Below, piece after piece: positions 50,436-61,579 of a DNA stretch of 64,000 nt (position 1 is its first letter; each line of letters begins with the position of its first letter). A model generated the notes under the pieces. The model saw nothing but the letters and a program-made list of their open reading frames with translations, was not told the origin of the DNA and ran no database searches. The position numbers and the translations under genes are program-made. The stretch is from Poa pratensis (lineage: Eukaryota > Streptophyta > Magnoliopsida > Poales > Poaceae). The DNA is taken from positions 15,979,161 through 16,043,160 of the forward strand of contig CAMZMU010000123.1 in the NCBI GenBank assembly GCA_947311845.1, in the 5' to 3' direction.

Positions 50436-51109
50436 AAGCAACACAGGAGAAAGCTCAAAACTTTCATCACAAAGGGAGGAAATTTAATAACATGAAGATT
50501 TCTATAACCATATTTTCCTCTCTCAAAATAATTTTCAGTAGCATCATGAATAGACTCAACAATATAGCTATCACATAAAACATTCTTATCATGATCTATA
50601 AACACATAATTTTTATTAAGCTCAAAAACAGTGGAGTCATTAAACTCACTTTTGACAATAGTAGCAAAATTAATATCATCAGGCAATATAGGACCATCAT
50701 CAAGAGAATTATCATAAATAACATTAGGGAGCACATTTTTACTTTCTGCAATTTCCTTTACTTGAGTCAAGGAGGATGTTTTTTCAAATTTATCAAAAAG
50801 AGATATTTCAATAGAATCATCACATTCGACAATATAACATTCTTCCTCCTCCAAAGCTAGGGGACTAAAAATAACATTTTTATCAAAACCAGCTTCCCCA
50901 AGCTTAGAGCTTTCCATGGCATTAGCAATAATGGTGTTCAAAGAATGTATGCTAATAACATTGCTACTATCATGATTGTTATGCAAATAAATTTCCATAG
51001 GCCTTTTAATTTTCTCTTCAAACACCTCATGTCCCAACTCAAGATAAATTTCATAAAGCTCTCTCATGTTGTTTTCAGCCATAGGACTAGTTTCAAGGAA
51101 AGTAACCAT
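50420..51109 (-). CDS. Retrotransposon internal ORF fragment, right arm
   Basis: This is the inverted counterpart of the left-arm frame. It starts MVTFLETSPMAENNMRELYE at 51109 and extends past NLHVI into the centre. Near its C-terminal half it differs from the left copy at many residues (for example NFATIVKSEFNDSTVFELNK against NYTIIVKSGFENPTIVELNK), so the two copies are not a recent duplicate. Function unknown. Confidence 0.5.
   Translation of the reverse strand: MVTFLETSPMAENNMRELYEIYLELGHEVFEEKIKRPMEIYLHNNHDSSNVISIHSLNTIIANAMESSKLGEAGFDKNVIFSPLALEEEECYIVECDDSIEISLFDKFEKTSSLTQVKEIAESKNVLPNVIYDNSLDDGPILPDDINFATIVKSEFNDSTVFELNKNYVFIDHDKNVLCDSYIVESIHDATENYFERGKYGYRNLHVIKFPPFVMKVLSFLLCCFYIIT
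50430..50488. other. Unpaired centre of the inverted repeat
   Basis: About 59 bp separate the two arms. The sequence continues the right-arm open frame (HVIKFPPFVMKVLSFLLC on the minus strand), so it belongs to the right-hand copy, and the left-hand copy stops abruptly at 50429. Confidence 0.75.
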
Positions 51110-53083
51110 TGATAGCAAGTAAAGAGCTAGACATAATAACTCAGCAAGAAACAAAACCGAAAATAAACTAAATGCAAGTAACTAATTTTTTTGTATTTTT
51201 GATAATTGAAAACAAACAAGATAAAATAAAATAAACTAAGCAAGACAAAAACAAAGTAAAGAGATTGGAAGCGTGAAACTCCCCTTGCAGAAGACTGCTG
51301 TCTCCCCGGCAACGGCGCCAGAAAAATATGCTGGTGTGTTGAAGGGGAGGTCAGCAGCTCTTGAACTGAAGTACTTCTACTCCCCGGCAACGGCGCCAGA
51401 AAAATATGCTGGTGCCTGGTTGACGGGAGAGTATTTGAGGATGATGATGAGTACTTCCCCGGCAACGGCACCAGAAAAATAGCTCGATGACGTGAAACAC
51501 ACGTTCGTTGGGAGACCCCAAGAGGAAGGTATGATGTAGTCAGCAGCAAGTTTTCCCTCAGAAAGAAACCAAGGTTATCGAACCAGTAGGAGCAGCAACT
51601 CTTCAGAAGGTTGTCAACGGCGCCAGAAAAATAGCTGTCGCAGGGAGTCTGGACTGTTGACGTGGAATCTGCACACAACACAATCAAACTACTTTGCCCC
51701 AACGAAACAGTGAGGTTGTCAATCTCACTGGCTTGCTGAAAACAAAAGATTAAACGTATGGTGTGGAAAATGAGTATTAAATTGCAGAGAATGAAAAAGG
51801 AACAGTTTGCAGTTTGTGGTTGTTTAATCAGTGTAAAAGAATGGACCGGGGTCCACAGTTCACTAGTGGTGTCTCTCCATAAAAGATAACTAACATGTTG
51901 GGTGAACAAATTACAGCTGGGCAATTGACGAATAGTGAGCGCATGACAATGCATATACATGACATGTTGACTACTATGATATTTAATTGGGCATTACGAC
52001 ATAATACATAGACCGTTATCCAACAGCATCTATGACTAATAATCCACCGCCGGGTTGTCATCCGAGTCCCCGTTGGTATTAAGTTGCAAGCAACGGATAA
52101 TTGCATTAAGTAAAGTGCGTAATGTAAACAAACACATATGCCCGTGGACATAGCATCGTTAGGTTATCCCTAGTGGCAACAGCACATCCACAACCTTAGA
52201 ACTTTCTGTCACTGTCCCAGGTTAAACGGAGACATGAACCCACTATCTAGCATAAATACTCTCTCTTGGAGTTACAAGCATCTACTTGGCCAAAGCATCT
52301 ACGAGTAACGGAAAGCATGCAAGATCTTAAATAACATATGAGATAGATTGATAATCAACTTGACATAATATTCAATATTCATCGGATCCCAGCAAACACA
52401 ACATGTAGCATTACAATAATATGATCTTGATCATGTAGGGCAGCTCACAAGATCTAAACATGATGTCACAAAGTGGAGAGACAACCATCTAGCTACTGCT
52501 ATGGACCCGTAGTCCAAGGATGAACTACTCACGCATCACTCCGGAGGCAGGCATGGCGATGTAGAAGCCTCCGGTGACGATTCCCCTCTCCGGCAGGGTG
52601 CCGGGAAGAGGTTCTGAACCCTCCCGAGCTAGGGTTGACGACGGCGGCGTCTCTGAATCTTTTCGTGGATATTTGCTCAGGTCCTTAGGGTTTTCGCGTC
52701 GGGGGGAATAAGTAGGCGAAAGGGCGGCGGCTGCGGACCCCCGAGGGGCCCACACCACCCTAGGGCGCGGCAGAAGGGGGGCACGCGCCCTAGGTGCGTG
52801 TGGCCACCTGGTGGCCCTCCTCTGTTGCTCCTTCGCTCCGTCAGGCGTGTTCTGGAAAAATAGGGACCCCCGTATAGTTTCGTCCAATTCCGAGAATATT
52901 TCCAGACTAGCTTTTCTGGAATACAAAAACAGCTGAAAACAAGAACTGACACTTCGGCATCTTGTTAATAGGTTAGTCCCAAAAAATGTATAAAAGTGAT
53001 ATAAAGTAGATGCAAAACATGTAGCAATTGGTATAAAACAAGCATGAAACATTAAAAATTATAGATACGTTTGAGACGTATCA
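50489..53083 (-). mobile_element. Right arm of inverted LTR-retrotransposon pair
   Basis: The reverse complement starts TGATACGTCTCAAACGTATC at 53083 and follows the left arm through LTR, primer-binding sites and internal frame. The first 45 bases differ from the left arm at three positions. The LTR-derived open frame at 53052-52525 matches 47944-48474 with scattered replacements. The bases flanking the outer ends (GGCGG on the left, CACAA on the right) are not a target-site duplication. Confidence 0.8.
51303..51625 (-). promoter_or_regulatory. Cluster of tRNA-Asp primer-binding sites, right arm
   Basis: Reading the plus strand, TCCCCGGCAACGGCGCCA occurs at 51303-51320 and 51381-51398. A one-mismatch copy lies at 51456-51473 and a partial copy at 51615-51625. 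The right arm thus has one more full-length copy than the left arm. Confidence 0.85.
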
Positions 53084-53107
53084 CACAACACAAGTTTGCT
53101 CTTTTAA

Positions 53108-53130
53108 TAGATATAGATATAGATATAGAT
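53108..53130. repeat. Short (ATATAG)n repeat
   Basis: Just over three units of a six-base repeat lie 25 bp past the inverted repeat. It could be the tail of another small element. Confidence 0.8.
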
Positions 53131-53224
53131 TAACTCTGCCCAAGTATTACTGCAGTCTCCACTAAAAAAAAAAGGTATTACTGCAGTCATTCGATTGAGC
53201 CACAACAATTCAGTCAGGGCCGAT

Positions 53225-53545
53225 CTAGCTCGACCGAATCAATGGCGAATCACCGTCGTCGCCGTTCTAAACCCTTCTCCGCCACGGCTTCCCCCCGCCC
53301 TCCTCCATCGCACCCATGACGGCGCCTCCGCGCGCGCCGTTGAGTCCGCCACTCCGCCCGCGCCTCCTACCTAGCTCCACCAAATCAATGTCGAATCACC
53401 GTCGTCGCCGCTCTGAACCCTTCCCCGGCATGGCTTCCCTCCGCCCTCCCCCATCGCACTCGCAACCGCCGTGTCTTGCTACGGTGCGCCCCACGACGGC
53501 GCCTCTGCGCGCGTCGTTGAGTCCGCCTGCGGCCGGCCCGCCCTG
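53225..53545. repeat. 146-bp GC-rich tandem duplication
   Basis: CTAGCTCSACCRAATCAATG and the following GC-rich sequence occur at 53225 and again at 53371. The second copy carries an extra insertion of roughly 25-30 bp. Open frames here are by-products. Confidence 0.85.
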
Positions 53546-56500
53546 TACCTCCACCGCACCGGGAGGTGCGATAATTATTCTGGTAAGCATCTATCTAGCG
53601 TTGGCCTACTTCGATTTGATTTGAATAGCGTATGTTCAGTAGATTAGATTCCAGTTTGGCTCAACGCTGAAGTATGAAAACAAAATCGTGAAATATTTTT
53701 GAGACACTAGCAAGCATCTAGTTAGCAACAAGGGGAATTTTTCTTAGGAAAACCACATGTTCACTTAGTCGTACCTAGTAAACTCTTCGGATAATGCTGC
53801 AATACTAAATGTATGAGAATGCCTGTATCGGCATAAACGATTCATGTATACAAATAACAATCCGTTGCTAGCTAATTATCTCACCAGTTTCTAGTATGTT
53901 CATATCACTCTACTCTGTGTCAGGACTTCGGAGGATGGAGAGTTGTCCCCTGCCTGCTTAGCTGATGCTTTCACATGTTTAAGCAGGGCAGCCTGTGCTG
54001 CCCTCGATGCAACTTGCGTTTGGAGACTTGGAGTTCACTTCTCCCCTATCATCCACTCACTAAAGATTATTCCCTTTCACCGCAGATTCTAAGTCCATGT
54101 AGATCTTCTGGCATAAGCTCGCCATCTTCTTGTCAAACTGTGCGCCAAACAACAGGCTTGAGGCCGCGTCCACACGATTATATCACATCATCCGTCATCG
54201 GCATTGCGTCGGAACCTGTGATGAAGGAAGTTACTTGGCCACACTTTCCACATTAATGGGCAACACAGTATCTGCCAACAGTGAGGAATTACAGTAATTT
54301 AAGAGGCTGAAATATCTGAATGCAGAGAATTTAAAATGTGAAGTTAAGTAAAGAGGGCTAGCAGACCTTTCAGATGGTGCCGAGCAACATTCTCTCGAGC
54401 AACACTAGCTAAGAAGCATTCTTCAAACAACACCGGTATTTTCTCCACCAGGGTTGTGATGACTCAACTCCCTCGTCATTATTTGGTTGGTTCACCCCAG
54501 GAAGTAAGTACATTGATATCCGCATTACTTAAAAAATAATGTTTAAAATTAGAAAAACAGTAGATATTTCTTCACAGCAAACGACAAATGATCTTTTTTT
54601 AGACGAAAAAAGGACAAAGGATCTTAACTATAGTATGAAAATCAAGTGCTGAACTATTGGATACATAAGAATTAGTATGGCAACGCTTGTGCAATGCACT
54701 AGCCAGCTGTGGCAAAAATTACAATAATATATGGAAATACATCGACATTTATTAGTGTAGTTTAGACTAACTGTGTCATACTGCATGTTTTGCAAAAATT
54801 GTGGCTTACCTTCGGCGGTTATATGTCTCCCTGTCACATTCCTTTCCCATGATGGAGAACCAATCTCCTTCCGTTTTACCATACGACGATTTCACTGTCA
54901 CAGATATAGTCTGTCACCATTGTTATTGAAAGTAAATACAAAAATAAATGGTAATACAAGTAAAATTTCTCACCTAATTAATGTTTGTAGCGGATCTAGA
55001 AAAAAAAACTACTAGGAGGGACTTCTTTCCTTCCTCATCGATCTTCTACCTCTAGCCGCTCCTTTCAAGCTTCAATGGAGATAAATTAGAAGGGTTCTTC
55101 TTTCCTTCATCTTCCACCTATAGCCCGTCCACGCTTCCAGCAATAGTAGGAGGGGCCTCGAGCAGGGAGGAATTCTTATCCACAAGGAGGAATTTAGCCA
55201 GGTCCCTATTTGATATTTTTTCCTCTACCTCCGTCCCTGCTGATCCACATCATCATATATCTTTCTCAATCAATAAGACCCTAGACACACAACTACTCTT
55301 CTCTGTACTCCCAATCTGGCACATCAATAATGAATGCTCACCTACACATGAATATTATGTTCAACAGGAGGAAGAAACTATACAAACATATGTGACTACA
55401 GTAATTTATCTGATATATATCTATGGATAATCATATATAACAAACCAACCAAATTTTGTCTTTTCTCATGGATAGGACAAGTTTCATATAATCAAAAAGC
55501 TAAATGGAGAGGTCCTAAAATAAAATAAAAATATTTCACCAATTTGTAGAAAAGGAAATATTTTCTCGCATTATTAGCTTATAATATCACACACTCAATT
55601 ATATTTGGTATATACGTAATTTGCACATCTTGTTACGGCCACATAATTTGACTGGTTTATATTTTTAAAAACAAATACACATGATAGACACACACAGTCC
55701 TTTTTATGTAGGCTAGGGGTGATCTCATTCTGTTTCTAAGGGACTGATGTTAACTTTTGCATCCAAATGGGGTTGCTACTTGCTAGGCACGAAATGCAGG
55801 GTGGTTTTACCGCTGTGGGCTCACTGGAGCATGGTTTACATATAGATAAAGGGGCATCGAGCCATCGACGCATCGTCGACAACTAAAGTGCCGTTGGCCT
55901 CTCACCATCACCATAGCATATGCGATCCTATATGTTGACCTGCTGGCACAACTAAGAACCGCAGAGAGACTAGCTGGTTATTATTAGTGAGTTTGTTGAT
56001 AAACTCTATATTATTTCAGTTCCAAAATAAAAGTTGTTTTAGCCATAGACACACGAATTAAAGGGCAACGAATGGACCATCCTATCCTTAGGGCTGTGCA
56101 TTTATTAAGTAGGGACAGGACCAGAAAGTTGCTGTGGTAGAACGATAAGTATTTTTTAAAGGACTTGTGTGTGTATATATACTACACGGAGCATTTTTTT
56201 CCTGCCCAAACCCGAGTTTTATTTTGGACCACTAGATCTCCATACAATGGTGGATAACCCATCTTCTTCCTTCTGCCAAGCACCTTCTTTCTATCTGGAC
56301 TCACCCCCACCCTGCCCTCCTCTCTCATCTGTGCTGGCCGGATCCGCTGCCGCGGCCGTCTACTCCCTGATTAACCCATCAAAATGGTGCCCCCACCCCC
56401 GACCCGCTTCCTACACCACCCGACAAGTGGTGCTGGCATTGTCGTGCTGCCTCATCACCCCGCGCCCACCAAATCCGCCATGCCACCCTATCATCGTTGG

Positions 56501-57600
56501 TAATTGATCAAGGTAAAGGCAATAGAAAGAAGCTCACGAGAACTCAAACCCTAACCTCATCGGAGGCAGAGAAGGAGCTTGTTGGCCTTGGATTGGTGAA
56601 AGGAGGGAGAAGCTAATTAAAATTTGGCTTTGAGAGGATAACAAAATGCTTAAATAAGATATTGCTTTCTGGTTAAAAAATGTTGAATATGCGCGCTAAC
56701 CATGTAAACATGTAACAGTGTAACAGTGTACATGCAGTTTAGATCCTCTAGAATAGCTAGGGCAGCTAGAAGTTTGTATCCGCACATCCCTTGCTTGTAC
56801 ATGTGCTTATACATCGTTGTCGACTTGGCTCGCATCTCTCTTGTTTTCTCACATGGTACCAAATGGGATCCAAAGGCTATTTTGTTAATCCCTTTGCTTC
56901 TCGATCCGATCCGACCGCTTCCGCTCCAAAGGAGAGCCTTCTCGACCACTCCTCCTCTGACTCCTCTCCACCAATGAAGCTCCTCGGATCACCTTCAGCA
57001 CGTGCTGGATCACGCAAACCAGAGTGTTCACTGCACAATCGTTGTAGACTTGGCTCATCCCTCTTGTTTCTCCCTCGTTCAAAAAAAAAAATTAGTACAA
57101 GAAGCTAAACCATAAATTATTGTGAGACGAAGGAGTAGCACAAAGCAAAAAGATGTTATTTTGTGTAGTACTTGTTGTAGACCATAATTGCTACGTAATA
57201 ATTTCATTTTGTTTTTATTTACAATCTCGGAAAAATTAAGTGCGCTATATATGGGGACTGTTTTCTTCCATGTGTTTGATATAGACTCCGGCCTCTCCTA
57301 ATTTTGATTAGTGTAAACTATTTAACTTGGAGGGAATTAAGCACATGCATGTCACTGGTGTGGTAATGAATATATAGTGATGGTGTGAAGACGACACTCT
57401 ACTCACCAATTAAGGTCGTTCAAATCCTGTACGTTGTATCCATGAATATAATTATGCAATCCAGCTGATGGTCTAGTGTCGACCTGGGCGGTTTATTGCC
57501 AGCATGTGACATGTTGCCCACTCGATTTAGTGAAAGAGACAATTAACAGACCAATTAAGAGCTAGCACGTCCATGAGTGAGATCTAATATCGCCGGGCCT
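53546..57600. other. Intergenic, possible exon-like remnants
   Basis: Mostly AT-rich. On the minus strand, about 54912-54814 lies between AG and GT and reads KSSYGKTEGDWFSIMGKECD in one frame, which looks protein-like but matches no family I know. An imperfect 35-bp repeat (GTTGWMGACTTGGCTC) occurs near 56818 and 57043. No intact gene was seen. Confidence 0.4.
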
Positions 57601-57601
57601 C

Positions 57602-57609
57602 TATAAATA
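57602..57609 (+). promoter_or_regulatory. TATA box of the cysteine protease gene
   Basis: TATAAATA lies 52 bp upstream of the start codon, followed by a short leader, which is a typical plant core-promoter arrangement. Confidence 0.75.
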
Positions 57610-57653
57610 GCAGGACCCGAAGGTAGCTAAACATCCATCCATATCGAACGAAC

Positions 57654-58898
57654 ATGGCTGCCATGGCTTTCGCTCTGCTGCTGCCGCTACTGGTGGCAGC
57701 CGTGTTCACCCCCTCCCTGCAGGCTTCACGTGCCCTCGACGACCATGGCTTGGATGGCGAAGAGGCACTGCTGATGCTAGGGAGGTTCCATGGGTGGATG
57801 GCGGCGCACGGCCGGTCCTACGCCACCGAGGAGGAGAAGCTGCACCGGTTCGAGGCGTACCGGAGCAACATGGAGTTCATCGAGGCAGCGAACCGGGACG
57901 GCCGGATGAGCTACCGCCTCGGCGAGACCCCGTTCACCGACCTCACCCACGACGAGTTCATGGCCATGTACGGTGGCAGCAGCAACCCGTCGTCAGAGGA
58001 GATCATGGTTATCACGACTCGCGCTGGCCCCGTCCACGAGGGCACCGCCGCCGTCAAAGAGGAAGAGCCGCCGCGCCGCCGTGCCAACCTGACGGCGGTG
58101 CCTCCGACCGTCGATTGGAGACTTAAAGGCGTCGTTACGCCACCCAAGTTTCAAGGGGCAACCTGTGGTAAGTAACATCCCTTCCGATCCAGATCATGCA
58201 CGCTATATATACTGATCGATCGTCTCCTCCATTATATTGACACAATTAATTAAGCTAAGTGTCGATCCGCTTGCGTGCATGCAGGGTCCTGCTGGGCCTT
58301 CACGTCGGTGGCGGCGATGGAGAGCGCGCAGGCAATCAGCACTGGCGGATCGCCGCCGGTGCTGTCGACGCAGCAGCTGGTGGACTGCGCCAAGAAAAGC
58401 GGCTGCAGCGGCGGGTGGATGGACAATGCCTTCAAGTGGGTGATCAAGAATGGAGGCATCACCACGGAGGCGGCGTACCCCTATACCGCCAACGAAGGCA
58501 TGTGCCAGACGGGCAAGCCGGTCGCCGTGACGCTCCGCGACTACAAGAAGGTTACACCGCCCGGGAACGAGATGGCGCTCATGGAGGCCGTGGCAAAGCA
58601 GCCCGTCGCCGCATCCTTCGACTACAGTGACCCCTGCTTCCAGCACTACATCGGCGGCGTGTACAATGCCGGCTGCTCCAGGTCCGGCGTCTACACCAAG
58701 GGGGCGTGCAAGACGGCACAGAACCACGCGTTGGCCCTCGTCGGGTACGGGACCAAGCCAGATGGGACCAAGTACTGGATCGGCAAGAACTCGTGGAGCG
58801 ACAAGTGGGGCGACAAGGGCTTCATCTACCTCCTCAGGGACTCGCCGCCGTATGGCCTTTGCGGCATTGCGAAGCTCCCGGTTTACCCAATCATCTGA
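57654..58898 (+). CDS. Papain-like cysteine protease (C1A)
   Basis: Two exons, 57654-58167 and 58285-58898, join inside the active-site motif (TGT G|GG TCC) to give 375 residues. Residues 1-24 form a hydrophobic signal peptide. The inhibitor prodomain follows, with an ERFNIN-like EEKLHRFEAYRSNMEFIEAA. The mature enzyme starts near VPPTVDWRLKG. The oxyanion Gln (KFQG), catalytic Cys (GSCWAF), His (NHALALVGYG) and Asn (IGKNSWSDKW) are all present, with family GCSGGW and disulfide cysteines. Such enzymes act in vacuoles or the apoplast in senescence, germination or defence. Two oddities are one extra residue between the oxyanion Gln and the active-site motif (QGATCGSC) and Ser in place of the usual Gly after NSW. 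No break was found, so it is probably functional. Confidence 0.95.
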
Positions 58899-58947
58899 TC
58901 GCCGATGACCCCAGCCGCCGGGCCGTGCACCTCCATCATATATTATA

Positions 58948-58976
58948 CTAGATTCGAACGGCGCGGCTCGCCGCGC
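58948..58976 (-). mobile_element. Helitron 3' terminus, minus strand
   Basis: On the minus strand a perfect 7-bp stem (GCGCGGC/GCCGCGC, 58976-58961) is followed by GTTCGAAT-like spacing, CTAG at 58951-58948 and then T. The element therefore extends to the right. It ends 50 bp past the cysteine-protease stop codon, inside or next to that gene's 3' UTR. Confidence 0.7.
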
Positions 58977-59226
58977 GACGCTTGTTGCTTCTTTGAATTT
59001 TTTGCCCGTGGTTTTCACCATTTATACAGATCACTTAAAGAATATTTATATCTATATAATTTGATCACAAGTATATAGATTTTAAAGCGTATTTTCCAGA
59101 TCATATGAAATCAGTAATCATAACATCATACAATAAAACACTTGGGAAGTAATATACTTGGAAAGTAATATGGAAACACTTGGAAAGCAATAGACATTCG
59201 GCGACGTGGATGGTAGAACCAAAATA

Positions 59227-59322
59227 TCACCGAGCACAGGCTTTTGAGACAGTCATGGACTTGGACATTCTGTAGATGTTGCCATAAACTTGCAAGAGCT
59301 CCTCAATTAGCTCAGTATCAGC
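59227..59322 (-). pseudogene. Captured last exon, unknown gene
   Basis: After a TTGTCAG acceptor, the frame reads ADTELIEELLQVYGNIYRMS and then ends KACAR-stop. It is protein-like, amphipathic and properly bounded. I do not recognise the family, and no partner exon was found nearby. Confidence 0.4.
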
Positions 59323-60743
59323 CTGACAACAGGGAACAAACATGTTCATAATTGTCAATGGTAATCAATTGACTAAATGGAATGACAAACACATGCTTAA
59401 ATTGACATGATAGCTGGTAGTACTAATATAGCATTGGCATTATTTTATTTTTTTTAGATAAAGGATAGCATTGGCATTATAGGTTCAGAGGAGCATATTC
59501 CTCAAAGAGACAACCATCACAGCATACAACCATGACTTAAGAAACTGGCAAGTCAAGTAGAGATATGGACTAACGAATTAAAGCAGTGCTAAAGCACACA
59601 AGGGCAGTAATTCAGAGGTCCATAACACACTGATTCAGACTGTACAACATTATATAACTGCATGTCTTCCCCAGAGTCTTTGGAAAACGAATACAAAGGC
59701 ATATTTGAAAGCGAGATCTCAGAATATTTCAGAAACATAAATAACCGCATCACAGAAAATAACGTGAAGCTTGGTCAACGAAACCAAAGTAGTCTCAAGA
59801 ATCTAAGATAGACTCCAGTATATTAAGTACAAATAACCAACATTAAGTAAAACCAGGGGCACATAATATATATATATACCAGGTAGTGGTTCAGTTTAAA
59901 ATAAAGTAGCAATATTTCCAACATCAGGTGGGGTACACATACAAACATTGTAGCCAGCTGGTTACCTTTCAGGCCAAAAAGGGTACAATGTTTTAGGCAC
60001 AATGACAGGATAAATAGTTAAATACACAGCGGACGACATATACTAATAGAGAGGAACAGCTGAACCTAACAGTAGTAGGTACGGTAGGTATACGGAGATG
60101 CAACAGTGTGATTGCCTACTGGTACAGATAATCTTTGGAACGCCGACTATCATTGTTGCAGATGATTTCATCATTGGGGGAGCTCTTCATGTAAGGTGGC
60201 AGCAAAGAAATCAGGAGTACAAAGTTAATCAATGGTAATGAGGCAACTATAGGTAATAGCTATATCACCTTACCTGCGTATATATAGTGAACATGTAGTT
60301 GCATTACACATGTATATCTACTTATTAAAAACTATTCATGACATAAAAGAACACATTAGGGCTTCAGGGTCTGACATACATTATTTGCTTCATACTGAAT
60401 TAATTTCTGGAAAAGGACAAAAAAAGCTTCATCAATATGCTTCATACTCACACAGACATGTTTCAAATTGAGCAGCAATATGTTTGAAATAAGGTTTGGT
60501 AGCTTAAAATTTAAATCAATTTACAAAGCTAAATCAAAGTACAAAAGATATGAACATCTCCGCACTTCTGAGAAACCAAATGTATTCTGAATAACTAAAT
60601 ATGCATCAGGAATTGTGAACACTTCCACAAATGTTGTATTTAAAAAACTATATTTTCCTAACCTAAGAAGATAAGATTGATATTATAACCAGCTGATCTT
60701 TAAAAATCTGGAACTACTAAATGCAAAGTTCAGTATCATTAGA
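59323..60743. other. AT-rich Helitron interior
   Basis: Intron-like AT-rich sequence without a recognisable gene, RNA or repeat. Confidence 0.35.
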
Positions 60744-61101
60744 CATATACTTGTCTGAACTTGCAAACAACAATAAATAAAGGATGCAGAATTGTTCGAG
60801 AACGCAAGTAAGCAAGATAATATTGAAATATTAAATATATGGAATATGTGTATTTGACCAATAATGTTCTGTACATGCACAATTTCGATCATTCTCAGGT
60901 TACTACTATCAAACCTATCGATCATATACTTGTCTGAACTTGCAAACAACAATAAATAAAGGATGCAGAATTGTTCGAGAAGGCAAGTAAGCAAGATAAT
61001 ATTGAAATATTAAATATATGGAATATGTGTATTTGACCAATAATGTTCTGTACATGCACAATTTCGATCATTCTCAGGTTACTACTATCAAACCTATCGA
61101 T
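60744..61101. repeat. Near-perfect 179-bp tandem duplication
   Basis: Positions 60744-60922 are repeated at 60923-61101. The only difference noticed is one base (GAGAACGC against GAGAAGGC), so the duplication is recent. Confidence 0.95.
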
Positions 61102-61238
61102 ATTAATACGTATACAATTCAAAAAAAAATATACAAAGGGAATAAAAACAGTAAAAGTGACATGTTTCCTGTCATAAATCCACAACAATAATTCAGAGAA
61201 TATTTTGAACCAAGGAGAAAAGAAGAATGGATGCTCAC

Positions 61239-61579
61239 CGTGCCGGAGATATCGTAGGCGATGGCGGCAGCTGCTTCACTGCAGAAGAACATGGGGCCGC
61301 GAGGCTATGGTACCGCTCCTGGGCGGCAGTATCGGGCAGCGCCTGCGAGAAGAATGCCGCCCTAATGCCGAGTCTTGTCACTTGTAGTAGAGCCTATATG
61401 GCAAACTGGACGAAGATGCCAGCCTTCCTGGCATCCAGGTCTCCAAGAAGCACCTACATGCAAACTCTATCAGTTCATCTTGAAAAGCACATGTAAGGAT
61501 CAACCAAATTCTTCAACTAAAGATAAAAAATTAAGGATTAAAAGAATTTCACCTTAGGCTTTAGAGCGGCGCCTGTCAT
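61239..61579 (-). pseudogene. Rab5-type (RabF) small GTPase fragment
   Basis: Exon 1 (61579-61553) encodes MTGAALKPK and joins through a GT-AG intron to 61453-61239. There the frame reads VLLGDLDARKAGIFVQF, matching the P-loop strand of Rab5 GTPases with key residues changed. After a stop it continues with IRAAFFSQAL and AQERYHSLA, the switch II region, and after a frameshift EAAAAIAYDIS. The usual GAGKS of the P-loop is mutated, a segment before AQERYHSL is deleted, and the G4, G5 and prenylation exons are absent. It is a dead captured fragment. Rab5 proteins direct early-endosome traffic in intact form. Confidence 0.65.

Noticed and set aside
49596..51398. tRNA-Asp 3'-end matches as possible tRNA genes
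   Set aside because: Only the last 18 bases match, with no acceptor partner, arms or promoter boxes. They are primer-binding sites.
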